A DNA stretch of 8,283 bases from Chloroflexota bacterium. Its GTDB lineage: Bacteria > Chloroflexota > Anaerolineae > UBA7937 > JACPPX01. A program made the translations under genes and the position numbers. The notes under the pieces were generated by a model. The model was not told the origin of the DNA. It was given only the letters and a program-made list of their open reading frames with translations, and did not search any database. This document shows, in pieces, positions 1 through 6,625 of this stretch (its first letter is position 1; every line of letters starts with the position of its first letter). The stretch is from the NCBI GenBank assembly GCA_016190785.1, contig JACPPX010000106.1, positions 1-8,283 on the forward strand. The letters are read 5' to 3'.

Positions 1-1508
1 AAAATAAGGAGGGCCAAGAAGAGAGTCCAACCCCAGGCTCCTCTCCCCTCCCCAAAAGCAGAGAGCCGGCGCAAAATACTTCCCAATTTATCTTCGCCGC
101 CCCGCAAAGAGGAATACAACCACTCCAGATCCAAAAGCCGGGAGATAGTTTCCAGATACCTCCCCTCTACTTTTAATCGCCCCCCAAAGCGCAAAATAAA
201 GAATCCAATGAACAGTGGAGCGAGGATGAGAAGAAGTAGCCAAAACAGCAGTGGGGGAGGCAGTATTCGAGCAAGGCTCAGCGGGGTTATTTGCGGCTCA
301 CTCGGCCCCGCCAATGATAATAGGGTATCAGGATAGATCCCCAAAACGAAAGTGGCTAGGGTCAGGAGCCAAAGCCAGATGCGAGCATTTCTAGAGTCCA
401 CTACACCGTTTGAGGAAAAACCGGCGAGGACAGTTCTAGCCAGGGGAGGGAAGATCAAGACTAGGCTTGCTAACCCTACCGCCAGCAACCATACCTTCCC
501 CTCCCGGAGAAGTGAGCCGTAAACCCACAGCCGAGAACTAAATCCAGGGGTTAGGGGCAGCCCTAGCCAATTGGCAACGGCAATGGATATCGGGATCATG
601 TTCAGCCAATGCCGCGAAATAGCCGTACTCGTCCTGCTTGCCGCATCGAAGAGAACCCAACCCAGGGCGGTGCTTAGGATAGATAGGAAAGCAACCGAGG
701 GAGGGAGGGTGAGACCGCTGGCCACTGCCAACAAGAAAAACCCCAGCTGCACTTGATAAATGTATAGTCCAGTCTTGCTCCTGTCCTCCTCTCGCCACAA
801 AAAGAAAATCCCCCAAGCTATAGCCAAAAGTGCAAGTAAAACGACTACGATTTGCAGTAGCCCCTCCATAGCCATCCCCGGGTACTGGGCCAACAAATAC
901 CCTCCAGCGATGATGGCCACAAACTGGAAAATGCTCCGCGCGGGCCAAGCTACTTCTTGGAAGGAAGATAAAATCTGCATAGCCGGATAAACACCCAGCC
1001 TTACCCATACGGCCAAGAGCACCCAAGCCCCGCCAAAGCCGGAGAAAGCGAAAACCAGCCAACCTAGCATCCCAATCAGATTCCAACGGGCGGCCCGCAG
1101 GCTCAATCCCGCGGAGGTCTCCGCTGAGCGCACAGTTATCCACAGAAAAGCCAGGTCTAGAAGCCCCCAGGCAAGAAGAACGGCCAAAGCATTCTGGGAT
1201 GATAGAAGCAGAAGCCCTACTCCGAAGAAGATAAAAGCGGAGGTTAATGCAGCACTGAGATTTTCTGTTTTCGCCAATGAGAATTGGAGCCAAGCAGTGC
1301 CCAGAACAAGGAATACCGAGGAGATAATGAATACCAGGCTCCATCCCGATACTTGGAATATGGGAAGACCGTAGATGGGATCCAAACCGGACCAGGGGGA
1401 GAAACCCAAAATCAAAAGCAAGAAAACCAGGGCCGGGAATAGCCAAAATCCCTTATCCTCCAGCCACCTGCTAAGACTTGGAAAAAGAGCGTGCCAGGAG
1501 TTAACCAT
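1..1508 (-). CDS. Complex I antiporter-like (NuoL/M/N, MrpD-type) membrane protein, 3' end outside window
   Basis: An uninterrupted minus-strand frame of 502 codons starts at ATG 1508 and leaves the window without a stop. The product is very hydrophobic, with roughly a dozen membrane segments (for example residues 21-36, 54-72, 88-104, 108-124, 145-169, 194-208, 215-238, 254-288, 339-363, 377-392, 418-441 and 491-502). Three stretches recall the proton-translocating family PF00361: LLAWGLLDLAF (111-121), VRLGVYP (169-175) and GLPLTPGF (316-323). Residues 450-502, an amphipathic stretch and then a final membrane helix, resemble the C-terminus of NuoL/MrpA-like proteins. The family's TM5 glutamate (usually W-E-L) is Gly115 and the loop lysine before G-x-x-P is Arg170, so proton pumping is uncertain. 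The ATG lacks a clear ribosome site; GTG 1535 is an alternative start. It lies 57 bp behind the SAM hydrolase, probably in one operon. Family membership is inferred from motifs; the exact subunit type is not resolved. Confidence 0.72.
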   Translation of the reverse strand, partial: MVNSWHALFPSLSRWLEDKGFWLFPALVFLLLILGFSPWSGLDPIYGLPIFQVSGWSLVFIISSVFLVLGTAWLQFSLAKTENLSAALTSAFIFFGVGLLLLSSQNALAVLLAWGLLDLAFLWITVRSAETSAGLSLRAARWNLIGMLGWLVFAFSGFGGAWVLLAVWVRLGVYPAMQILSSFQEVAWPARSIFQFVAIIAGGYLLAQYPGMAMEGLLQIVVVLLALLAIAWGIFFLWREEDRSKTGLYIYQVQLGFFLLAVASGLTLPPSVAFLSILSTALGWVLFDAASRTSTAISRHWLNMIPISIAVANWLGLPLTPGFSSRLWVYGSLLREGKVWLLAVGLASLVLIFPPLARTVLAGFSSNGVVDSRNARIWLWLLTLATFVLGIYPDTLLSLAGPSEPQITPLSLARILPPPLLFWLLLLILAPLFIGFFILRFGGRLKVEGRYLETISRLLDLEWLYSSLRGGEDKLGSILRRLSAFGEGRGAWGWTLFLALLI

Positions 1509-1565
1509 GGGGAAACGGGATGGCAAGTTTATCACACCCGATAAATCCCGGCAAGCCCGCTGGAC

Positions 1566-2363
1566 CTAACCCGGCAAAACTTTTATTTCGTCTCCGATCT
1601 TGGCGCCCAGGCTCTGGGCCGCGTTGCCCTCCACCTGAGCTATGGCCAGGTGCCAAGCACTATCGATATAGGCGATTATTTCCCCTGCTTGGCCAGCGGA
1701 GAAGGTGGGAGATAGCTCGCGGATCTCTTTGCTTGCTATCTCGATGCGAATTTGCGACTCCAAAGCCAGGAGATCCTCCTCTGCAATATCCGTAAGCAGG
1801 TTGCCGAAGCGATCGATGTATAGGATATGACCGATGATCCGCCCCTGCTCTTTTCTGACCTGGGGGAAGGGGAGGGTCACTGGGTCGGTTATTTCCTGCC
1901 CTAAACCCTCGATGGATATGCCGCCGGAGAGATGGGCGGCGACGGGAGCGAATATATCTCGGCCGTGAAACGTGGGGGCGATACGCCGCCGCCAAAATCT
2001 AGGCTCAGTTAAGTGGATTATCCTCCTTTGGGGGTCGGAGGATGAATCCCTAAGGACATAGGTAAAAACTCCGTTGTCCGGACCGACGAAATAATACTCC
2101 CCGATGAGGATAGCTAATCCCCGCCGCTCACTCCCCACTCCCGGGTCTACCACCACAACATGCACCGTCCCCGAGGGGAAATAAGAATAACCTCGCCGCA
2201 AAACATAAGCCGCCTCGGCAATGTTCTGGGGAGCGATTTCGTGGCTGAGATCCAGGATCCGGGCCTGAGGATTGATCCCCAGGATCACCCCTTTCATCGC
2301 CGCCACATTGGCATCTTTTATTCCAAAATCAGTGGTTATAGTGATGATCCCTGCTGCTTCCAT
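1566..2363 (-). CDS. S-adenosyl-L-methionine hydrolase (adenosine-forming), DUF62/SAM_HAT family
   Basis: This 265-residue cytoplasmic protein should split SAM into adenosine and methionine using an activated water. The N-terminal domain carries TTDFGIKDANVAAMKG (10-25), VVDPGVGSERRG (71-82), GPDNG (94-98) and FHGRDIFAP (132-140). These supply the hydrolase triad, which I read as Asp73, Arg80 and His133. The C-terminal domain has IDRFGNLLTD (183-192), keeping the Asp and Asn that contact nucleoside in the related fluorinase, and a closing EGNAA (245-249). The fluorinase Trp after GN is Leu here and the length suits hydrolases, so a halogenase is unlikely. The start at ATG 2363 fits the family N-terminus and follows a GGGAAGG site; the frame stays open to 2606, but that extension runs over the divergent methyltransferase and has no family character. 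A good promoter lies just upstream. Stop is TAG, 57 bp before the antiporter-like gene. Confidence 0.93.
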   Translation of the reverse strand: MEAAGIITITTDFGIKDANVAAMKGVILGINPQARILDLSHEIAPQNIAEAAYVLRRGYSYFPSGTVHVVVVDPGVGSERRGLAILIGEYYFVGPDNGVFTYVLRDSSSDPQRRIIHLTEPRFWRRRIAPTFHGRDIFAPVAAHLSGGISIEGLGQEITDPVTLPFPQVRKEQGRIIGHILYIDRFGNLLTDIAEEDLLALESQIRIEIASKEIRELSPTFSAGQAGEIIAYIDSAWHLAIAQVEGNAAQSLGAKIGDEIKVLPG

Positions 2364-2395
2364 TTGCCTTCCCGCCTTGGCTCCTGTAGGATTAA

Positions 2396-2425
2396 ATTCT
2401 ATCTGGGTTGGCCGCTCTCGGTCAA
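2396..2425 (-). promoter_or_regulatory. Sigma70-type promoter for the SAM hydrolase gene
   Basis: Read on the minus strand, TTGACC (2425-2420) and TAGAAT (2401-2396) are separated by 18 bp; each hexamer matches five of six consensus bases. Transcription would start near 2389, giving a leader of about 26 bases that contains the ribosome site before ATG 2363. The boxes sit inside the 111-bp divergent region shared with the methyltransferase. I see no comparably good promoter on the plus strand there; TTGGCC (2408-2413) with GGCAAT (2431-2436) at 17 bp is a weak candidate overlapping this one. Confidence 0.7.
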
Positions 2426-2474
2426 GATGTGGCAATAGGTTCAAATTCTGGACTATGGCAGATGAGGGGGAATT

Positions 2475-3119
2475 ATGGAATGCTGCACCGTTAATGGTCT
2501 GGACAAATACTTCGATTCTGAGAACGCCCAACAAAAAGTCGAAGACTATCTTTCTGCTGGCCTGGAGGAGAGGGCCCAGCACATCGTGGATTTTCTCAAA
2601 GGACAAGGCTTGGCCGGCCAGAGCCTCCTGGAAGTGGGCTGTGGGGTAGGTGGTCTCCTCATCGAACTGCTAAAGGCCGGGGCAGAAAAGGGGGTAGGAG
2701 TGGATGCCGCCCCGGCGGCGATCAATGCCGCCCAAGGCTTGGCCGAGAAGCAGGGCTTGTCGGGAAAAGTTGAATATCAGGTCCTGGATTTTGCTGCTAG
2801 TCCCAACTCACTTTCTACAGCAGATATTGTGGTATTGGATCGGGTGGTGTGCTGCTACCCCAAAATGAGAGAACTGGTGTTGCCTGCCGCTCAACATGCT
2901 CACAAATTTCTGGCTCTGACCTACCCCCGCGACTTGTGGTGGGTGCGGCTGAGGATCATGGCCGAGAACTTCTTCTATTGGCTGAGCCGCATTGAATTTC
3001 GCACTTACCTCCATCCCCCAGCCAAAATTCTCGGTGCGGCACTCGAGCAAGGCTTTCAACCTGTCCTGCAAAAAGTCTTCGGTGAATGGCACCTCGTAAT
3101 TTTTGGGCGCCAAACCTGA
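2475..3119 (+). CDS. Class I SAM-dependent methyltransferase (BchM-like fold family)
   Basis: The 214-residue product is a soluble Rossmann-type methyltransferase. Motif I for SAM binding is LLEVGCGVGG (51-60), the acidic residue after strand 2 is Asp77 (GVGVDAAP), Asp105 follows as in the nucleotide-contact position, and DIVVLDRVVCCYP (117-129) forms the strand 4 region. The DRVxCCYP signature, the early CC near the N-terminus and the YPRDLWWVRL segment (150-159) are typical of a widespread group of bacterial methyltransferases distantly related to Mg-protoporphyrin O-methyltransferase. Its substrate is unknown, and nothing nearby suggests bacteriochlorophyll synthesis. Start ATG 2475 has a GAGGGGG ribosome site four bases upstream and matches the family N-terminus. 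It is divergent from a SAM hydrolase and is followed 22 bp later by the M48 protease, probably co-transcribed. Confidence 0.9.
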   Translation: MECCTVNGLDKYFDSENAQQKVEDYLSAGLEERAQHIVDFLKGQGLAGQSLLEVGCGVGGLLIELLKAGAEKGVGVDAAPAAINAAQGLAEKQGLSGKVEYQVLDFAASPNSLSTADIVVLDRVVCCYPKMRELVLPAAQHAHKFLALTYPRDLWWVRLRIMAENFFYWLSRIEFRTYLHPPAKILGAALEQGFQPVLQKVFGEWHLVIFGRQT

Positions 3120-3141
3120 ATGCCTCGCACTAATCCCCAGG

Positions 3142-4302
3142 ATGAGCGAACTTCCCCAACTTGATCCGGAGCGCCAGAAAAAGGCTAAGGAATATGCCCG
3201 GCTCCGCCGCCGGCTTTTTGTAATCGATCTCGCCCTAGCCGGGGGCTACACCCTCGTCTTTCTCTTTTCGGGATTTACCACTTCTCTTGCGGCTTGGGCT
3301 TTCCAGGTATCCTCCAACTATTATTTAGCCCTGGCCATCTATTTCTCCGCTTTTGCCCTAGGGTATGGAGTGGTGCAGCTGCCGCTGGAATACTACGGCG
3401 GATTTATCCTCCCCCACCACTATGGACTCTCCACCCAAAAATTATCGGGGTGGATAAAAGACCAGATCAAGGGAGGAATCCTGGGGTTGGTTCTGGGGAC
3501 CGTTGTTATCGAGGCTCTATACCTTTCCATCATTATCGTCCCCGGTTGGTGGTGGTTGGTCAGCGGGATCTTTCTTTTATTCTTCACTACCATCTTGGCC
3601 ACCCTCGCTCCCATAATCATCCTCCCCCTTTTCTGGAGATTAACCCCCATTCCTGACCCGGAACTGGTCAAGCGTCTAGAAAACCTAGCAGCAAAAGCCG
3701 GGACGAAAGTGCAGGGGATTTTCACTATTGACTTGAGCCAGAGGACTACTGCCGCCAACGCTGCGGTTTTAGGCTTGGGCCGAACCAGAAGAATAGTACT
3801 CGGAGATACCCTTTATAAAGATTTCACTCCCGACGAGATTGAAACCATCCTAGCCCACGAACTCGGCCATCAAGTCCATGGGGATGTCTCCCGCGGAATT
3901 CTGGTCCAGTCCATCCTCACTTTCGGCGGCCTTTTCTTAGCCCAACAATTGCTAAATTGGAGTGCACCGCTTCTCAGCTTCTCCGGGCCGGAGGACATTG
4001 CCGCCTTCCCCCTCCTGGCTCTGATCCTAGGCGGGTTCACGGTGGCCACCATTCCCCTGGGCAACGCTTACTCCCGCTGGCGAGAAAAGATGGCCGACGA
4101 GTATGCCCTGGAAATCACCGGATATGCAGAGGCCTTTATTTCGGCCATGACCAAACTGGCGGACCAGAACCTGGCGGATGCCGACCCCGAGCCCTGGGCC
4201 GAGTTAATACTTTACAGCCATCCCCCCATTAAAAAGCGGATTGCTCTCGGCCGGAAATACCTAGATGCCGAGAGCAAAAGCATAGGTCAGGCGACGGCCT
4301 GA
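3142..4302 (+). CDS. Membrane-bound M48 family zinc metalloprotease (Ste24/CAAX-protease-like)
   Basis: The 386-residue integral membrane protein has the M48 layout: a charged N-terminus (LDPERQKKAKEYARLRRR, 7-24), hydrophobic helices at about 26-46, 61-80, 112-134 and 138-165, a catalytic cytoplasmic-side domain, and two further helices at about 252-272 and 288-308. LPLEYYGGFILPHHYGLS (80-97) is characteristic of the M48 N-terminal domain. The zinc site is HELGH (His239, Glu240, His243) with the third ligand Glu315 in SRWREKMAD; Asp319 completes the usual E-x-x-x-D pattern. Such proteases degrade misfolded membrane proteins or process prenylated or other membrane substrates in different organisms; the bacterial substrate here is unknown. 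A TTG at 3103 would extend the frame into the methyltransferase, but ATG 3142 starts the family-like sequence. No proper Shine-Dalgarno precedes it (only CCAGG touching the ATG), so translational coupling to the upstream gene is likely. The stop codon lies in a hairpin. Confidence 0.93.
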   Translation: MSELPQLDPERQKKAKEYARLRRRLFVIDLALAGGYTLVFLFSGFTTSLAAWAFQVSSNYYLALAIYFSAFALGYGVVQLPLEYYGGFILPHHYGLSTQKLSGWIKDQIKGGILGLVLGTVVIEALYLSIIIVPGWWWLVSGIFLLFFTTILATLAPIIILPLFWRLTPIPDPELVKRLENLAAKAGTKVQGIFTIDLSQRTTAANAAVLGLGRTRRIVLGDTLYKDFTPDEIETILAHELGHQVHGDVSRGILVQSILTFGGLFLAQQLLNWSAPLLSFSGPEDIAAFPLLALILGGFTVATIPLGNAYSRWREKMADEYALEITGYAEAFISAMTKLADQNLADADPEPWAELILYSHPPIKKRIALGRKYLDAESKSIGQATA

Positions 4303-4307
4303 CCTAT
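4282..4307. terminator. Perfect hairpin between convergent genes, probable bidirectional terminator
   Basis: ATAGGTCAGGC (4282-4292) and GCCTGACCTAT (4297-4307) pair perfectly over 11 bp around a GACG loop. On the plus strand the stem is followed by TTC, a short U run. On the minus strand it is followed by GCTTTTG. It lies at the end of the M48 gene, whose TGA stop (4300-4302) is in the right arm, and about 51 bases beyond the M3 peptidase stop. The U tracts are short, so termination strength is uncertain, but the position between convergent genes supports a shared terminator. Confidence 0.75.
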
Positions 4308-4358
4308 TTCACACTTCTATCCAAAATCCTGGTTTGTTTTCTGAGTCGAGTTAATTCT

Positions 4359-5810
4359 CTACTTGAAATCAATGAGCTCCTCCACCAGCGGATCTATATC
4401 CAGCCCATCGTATCCCAAATCAGCGGCAATCTCCTCCACCACCGGCTCCTGTCCTCTTTTCCACAGCCGGGCCAAATGTTTCCCTGCTTCCGGGTTAGCG
4501 AACCACTCCCCGCCAAATTTTCCTTCGAGATAGCGGCGGTGCTGGACCTCAAAGGTCCAGGCCCGCAAGTACTGGGCCGCATAAAAGGCATCGTCCACAT
4601 CGTCCAGGTAGTTCTCTGGAAAGACCGTCACCCCTAGATTATCCCCCAAAGTGGAGACATAGATTTTGTCCGCCCCCACGGCCCCGTTACTATGGAGCTT
4701 AAGTTCGTAGAGGAGTTTGGAGGAGTAGCGGCGCAAGAACCAAAGTTTGTTGAAACGGAGCAAAGTCAAAAAATCCTTTGCCTCCTCTACCCCTAGAATT
4801 CTCTTCAACCAATGGGGCGAGTGCATCAGGTGTTGCAGCAGAAAGGCATAGGATTCGGTAACCGAATTATCCCCCAGCCGCCGGTAACTGAATTCCAGGT
4901 TAGGATCCACATGCACAAAATGTTCAGCGTGGCCCGCCTCATGGAAGAGAGAGGCATAATCATCCTGCCCCCCTTTAGGTTTGATTACTAACTTCACCTC
5001 CTGCGGGATACGGATCCCGGCACAGAAGGCCCGAGGCGATTTCAAAGGCCGCGGGTCGGTATCCAGCTCCAGGTAGCTTTGCTGATCGATATCGATCCCC
5101 ATCCCCTGCATGGTCTTGCGCAAAGAATCCACCAAAAATTCTTTGGGGAAGAGGACATCGAACTGGGGAGCACGGAAGAGATAAGCGATATCCGAGGTTG
5201 CCGCCTGGGCCTCCGGGACATCGATTTTATACAAGAAATACCCCAGTTTTTCGAAATAGACCTTTTCGGTCTCCGCAAGGAGCCTTTTCATCTCCTCCGC
5301 CAGCCAAGCCAAGCGGAGGGCACGCAACCCATCGCAGAGGGCCACGTAATCGGAGAAGCCTAATCCCTTTGCCTCGGCGTGAAGGGTCTGCCAGCGACTT
5401 TCCCGCTGCGGGTTAGCGGCGGCAGTCACCTCCCTCCGCCGTCCGTCGAGATCATGGCGGCGGGACATCTTTGGCTCATTCACAATCAGAGTCTGAACAT
5501 TGTGGTAAGGTACCTCTTGGCCATCCCACTCCACCTTAGCCTTGAGCAGGTGGTTGGTGATCTCCTCCGAGAGTTCCTTGACCAGATTCTCCATATATTC
5601 CAGGGATACGAACTCGGCCAGCAACCGCTTCGGCTTTTCTCCGACATCGGCCAGGGCCTGGCCCACTGCTTCCCGAGCAAAGAGGTGCTTGTACCGCTCG
5701 TAGATGGCGGCGATCTGCATTTCTTCTTTTTGCCCGGAACCGACTAGGTAATACTCGCGCGTGACATCCTGATGGAAAAGTTCGGCCCGCTCTTCAAATT
5801 CCGGCTCCAT
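4359..5810 (-). CDS. M3 family zinc oligopeptidase (PepF/thimet-like)
   Basis: The 483-residue cytoplasmic product should cleave short peptides. The zinc-binding HEAGH is at 290-294 (His290, Glu291, His294), and the third ligand is Glu319 in NSVTESYAF, 25 residues downstream as is usual for M3 enzymes. The preceding IRIPQEVKLVIKPKGGQDDY (267-286) and following FVHVDPN fit the catalytic channel of the family. The C-terminal part is helical, with no signal peptide or membrane segment, so it acts inside the cell. It is shorter than typical PepF proteins (about 560-600 residues), mainly in the N-terminal half, which suggests a compact subfamily. ATG 5810 was chosen because GAGGAGGG lies about five bases upstream; an in-frame TTG at 5837 would translate the ribosome site itself. 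It is a single-gene unit with its own promoter, converging on the M48 protease. Confidence 0.9.
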   Translation of the reverse strand: MEPEFEERAELFHQDVTREYYLVGSGQKEEMQIAAIYERYKHLFAREAVGQALADVGEKPKRLLAEFVSLEYMENLVKELSEEITNHLLKAKVEWDGQEVPYHNVQTLIVNEPKMSRRHDLDGRRREVTAAANPQRESRWQTLHAEAKGLGFSDYVALCDGLRALRLAWLAEEMKRLLAETEKVYFEKLGYFLYKIDVPEAQAATSDIAYLFRAPQFDVLFPKEFLVDSLRKTMQGMGIDIDQQSYLELDTDPRPLKSPRAFCAGIRIPQEVKLVIKPKGGQDDYASLFHEAGHAEHFVHVDPNLEFSYRRLGDNSVTESYAFLLQHLMHSPHWLKRILGVEEAKDFLTLLRFNKLWFLRRYSSKLLYELKLHSNGAVGADKIYVSTLGDNLGVTVFPENYLDDVDDAFYAAQYLRAWTFEVQHRRYLEGKFGGEWFANPEAGKHLARLWKRGQEPVVEEIAADLGYDGLDIDPLVEELIDFK

Positions 5811-5839
5811 GTCTTCCCTCCTCGTTTTCGGTTGCAAGA

Positions 5840-5868
5840 ATTCTACCTTTTACCCCAGCAAGAGTCAA
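5840..5868 (-). promoter_or_regulatory. Sigma70-type promoter for the M3 peptidase gene
   Basis: On the minus strand TTGACT (5868-5863) and TAGAAT (5845-5840) are 17 bp apart, each matching five of six consensus bases. The predicted start near 5833 gives a leader of about 23 bases containing the GGAGGG ribosome site before ATG 5810. The -10 hexamer is the same as that of the SAM hydrolase promoter. Confidence 0.75.
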
Positions 5869-5873
5869 AACCA

Positions 5874-5902
5874 TTGGTTTCCCTAGACCAAAGTTGTATA
5901 AT
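5874..5902 (+). promoter_or_regulatory. Sigma70-type promoter for the DUF4388 gene
   Basis: A perfect TATAAT (5897-5902) is preceded at 17 bp by TTGGTT (5874-5879), which keeps only the TTG of the -35 consensus. Transcription would begin near 5909, giving a leader of about 14 bases before ATG 5923 that just includes the GAGG ribosome site. The -35 box lies 5 bp from the -35 box of the opposite-facing M3 promoter. Confidence 0.7.
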
Positions 5903-5922
5903 TGCCAGGCTTGAGGTCAGTG

Positions 5923-6459
5923 ATGTCATTCCGTGGCAGCTTACGCGATTTCTCCGTGTTCCGGCTTCTGGAATTCATGGCCCAAGGCCAAAGAAGCGGA
6001 GCCTTAGCCATCGAGTTCTCCCCTCCCCTGGCCGGGGGGCGTTCTGGCCCCCCGCTTAAGGTCATCCTCTACTTTCGGGAGGGGGGGTTCATATATATCA
6101 CACAGGAGGGAGGGCCCAACCAGGGGCTGCTCCAGCTCCTCAAGGAGGAGGGACACCTGAACTCGGCCCAAGAGCGGGAGATCCTCTCCCGAACCCGCAC
6201 CAATAGCGAAAAGGAGATTGCCATCCTTATCCTGGAGGCCGGGCTGGCCAGCCGCCAGGAAATTCTGGCTGCCATCGAAGGCCGGGTGTGGAAAAGCCTT
6301 CCTCTTCTCCTAGGCCTGCAAGATGGGCGTTTCCAATTCCAGGCTAACCTCCAGCCTCCGCCCAACCTCATCACCGTAAGCATCCCCTTAGAAAGGATCC
6401 TTCTCCAAGCGCGGAAGCACCTAGAGCCGGCTCTGCAAGCCGAGATGGCAAAAGAATAA
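5923..6459 (+). CDS. DUF4388 (PATAN-like) domain protein
   Basis: The 178-residue soluble protein begins with the DUF4388 pattern: FRGSLRDFSVFRLLEFMAQGQRSG (3-26) followed by hydrophobic strands ALAIEF, KVILYFREGGFIYI (46-59) and a helical segment. The second half (about 67-178) contains repeated helical units with EEGHLNSAQ and EAGLASRQEI, then LLGLQDGRFQF (129-139), as seen in many DUF4388 proteins. These proteins are thought to act in signalling or gliding- and polarity-related regulation in several phyla; no specific role can be assigned here. A TTG at 5902 could lengthen the frame, but it overlaps the -10 box, so ATG 5923 with GAGG six bases upstream is preferred. No receiver or kinase domain is fused. 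It has no visible terminator, and the next promoter starts two bases after its TAA, so some read-through into the thiamine leader is possible. Confidence 0.82.
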   Translation: MSFRGSLRDFSVFRLLEFMAQGQRSGALAIEFSPPLAGGRSGPPLKVILYFREGGFIYITQEGGPNQGLLQLLKEEGHLNSAQEREILSRTRTNSEKEIAILILEAGLASRQEILAAIEGRVWKSLPLLLGLQDGRFQFQANLQPPPNLITVSIPLERILLQARKHLEPALQAEMAKE

Positions 6460-6460
6460 C

Positions 6461-6490
6461 TTGATTCTGGGAAAGAGGCCGAGGTATAAT
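6461..6490 (+). promoter_or_regulatory. Sigma70-type promoter of the thiamine operon
   Basis: TTGATT (6461-6466) and a perfect TATAAT (6485-6490) are 18 bp apart. The start would fall near 6497, about ten bases before the riboswitch. The -35 box begins two bases after the DUF4388 stop codon. Confidence 0.78.
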
Positions 6491-6507
6491 ATAGTAAACA
6501 CTTTAAC

Positions 6508-6619
6508 AAAATAACTTGGGGAGCTTGGTTGAGCCAGGCTGAGAGGGTAGCCCTCCCCGGTGGGGAGAATGCTACCGACCCTGGAACCTGATCTGGGTAA
6601 TGCCAGCGGAGGGAATTTT
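6508..6619 (+). ncRNA. TPP riboswitch aptamer (THI element)
   Basis: The conserved THI-box parts are all present: GGGGAGC (6518-6524), CTGAGA (6539-6544), and ACCTGATCTGGGTAATGCC through CAGCG and AGGGAA (6586-6615). Helices can be drawn. P2 is AGCTTGG (6522-6528) with CCAGGCT (6534-6540). P3 is GGTAGC (6546-6551) with GCTACC (6571-6576), extended by CTCCCC (6553-6558) with GGGGAG (6562-6567). P4 is CCCT (6579-6582) with AGGG (6610-6613), and P5 is CTGG (6593-6596) with CCAG (6603-6606). P1 is weak and A/U-rich, possibly AAAAT (6508-6512) with ATTTT (6615-6619). Thiamine pyrophosphate binding should reduce expression of the thiN and thiB genes downstream, through the terminator that follows. 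Confidence 0.97.
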
Positions 6620-6625
6620 CTATCG

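Noticed and set aside
538..1446. 302-residue minus-strand open frame
   Set aside because: It is rich in Cys, Arg, Gly and Ser with no recognisable domain, and lies in another frame of the antiporter-like gene, whose own frame is open over the full 1508 bases with clear membrane segments and family motifs.
1566..2363. Fluorinase or chlorinase (SAM-dependent halogenase) instead of hydrolase
   Set aside because: The Asp-Arg-His hydrolase triad seems present, the fluorinase-type Trp after the GN motif is Leu, and the protein is shorter than known halogenases.
2364..2606. N-terminal extension of the SAM hydrolase to 346 residues
   Set aside because: The extra 81 residues overlap the methyltransferase gene and the promoter, have no family similarity, and an ATG with a ribosome site at 2363 matches the known family start.
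3120..3164. Possible 14-residue ORF starting just after the methyltransferase stop (TGAATG)
   Set aside because: It is out of frame with the M48 gene and overlaps its start; there is no ribosome site or other support, so it is probably chance.
5079..5747. Plus-strand open frames antisense to the M3 peptidase
   Set aside because: They have low-complexity, shadow-like composition and no start signals; the minus strand carries a convincing zinc peptidase with intact motifs.
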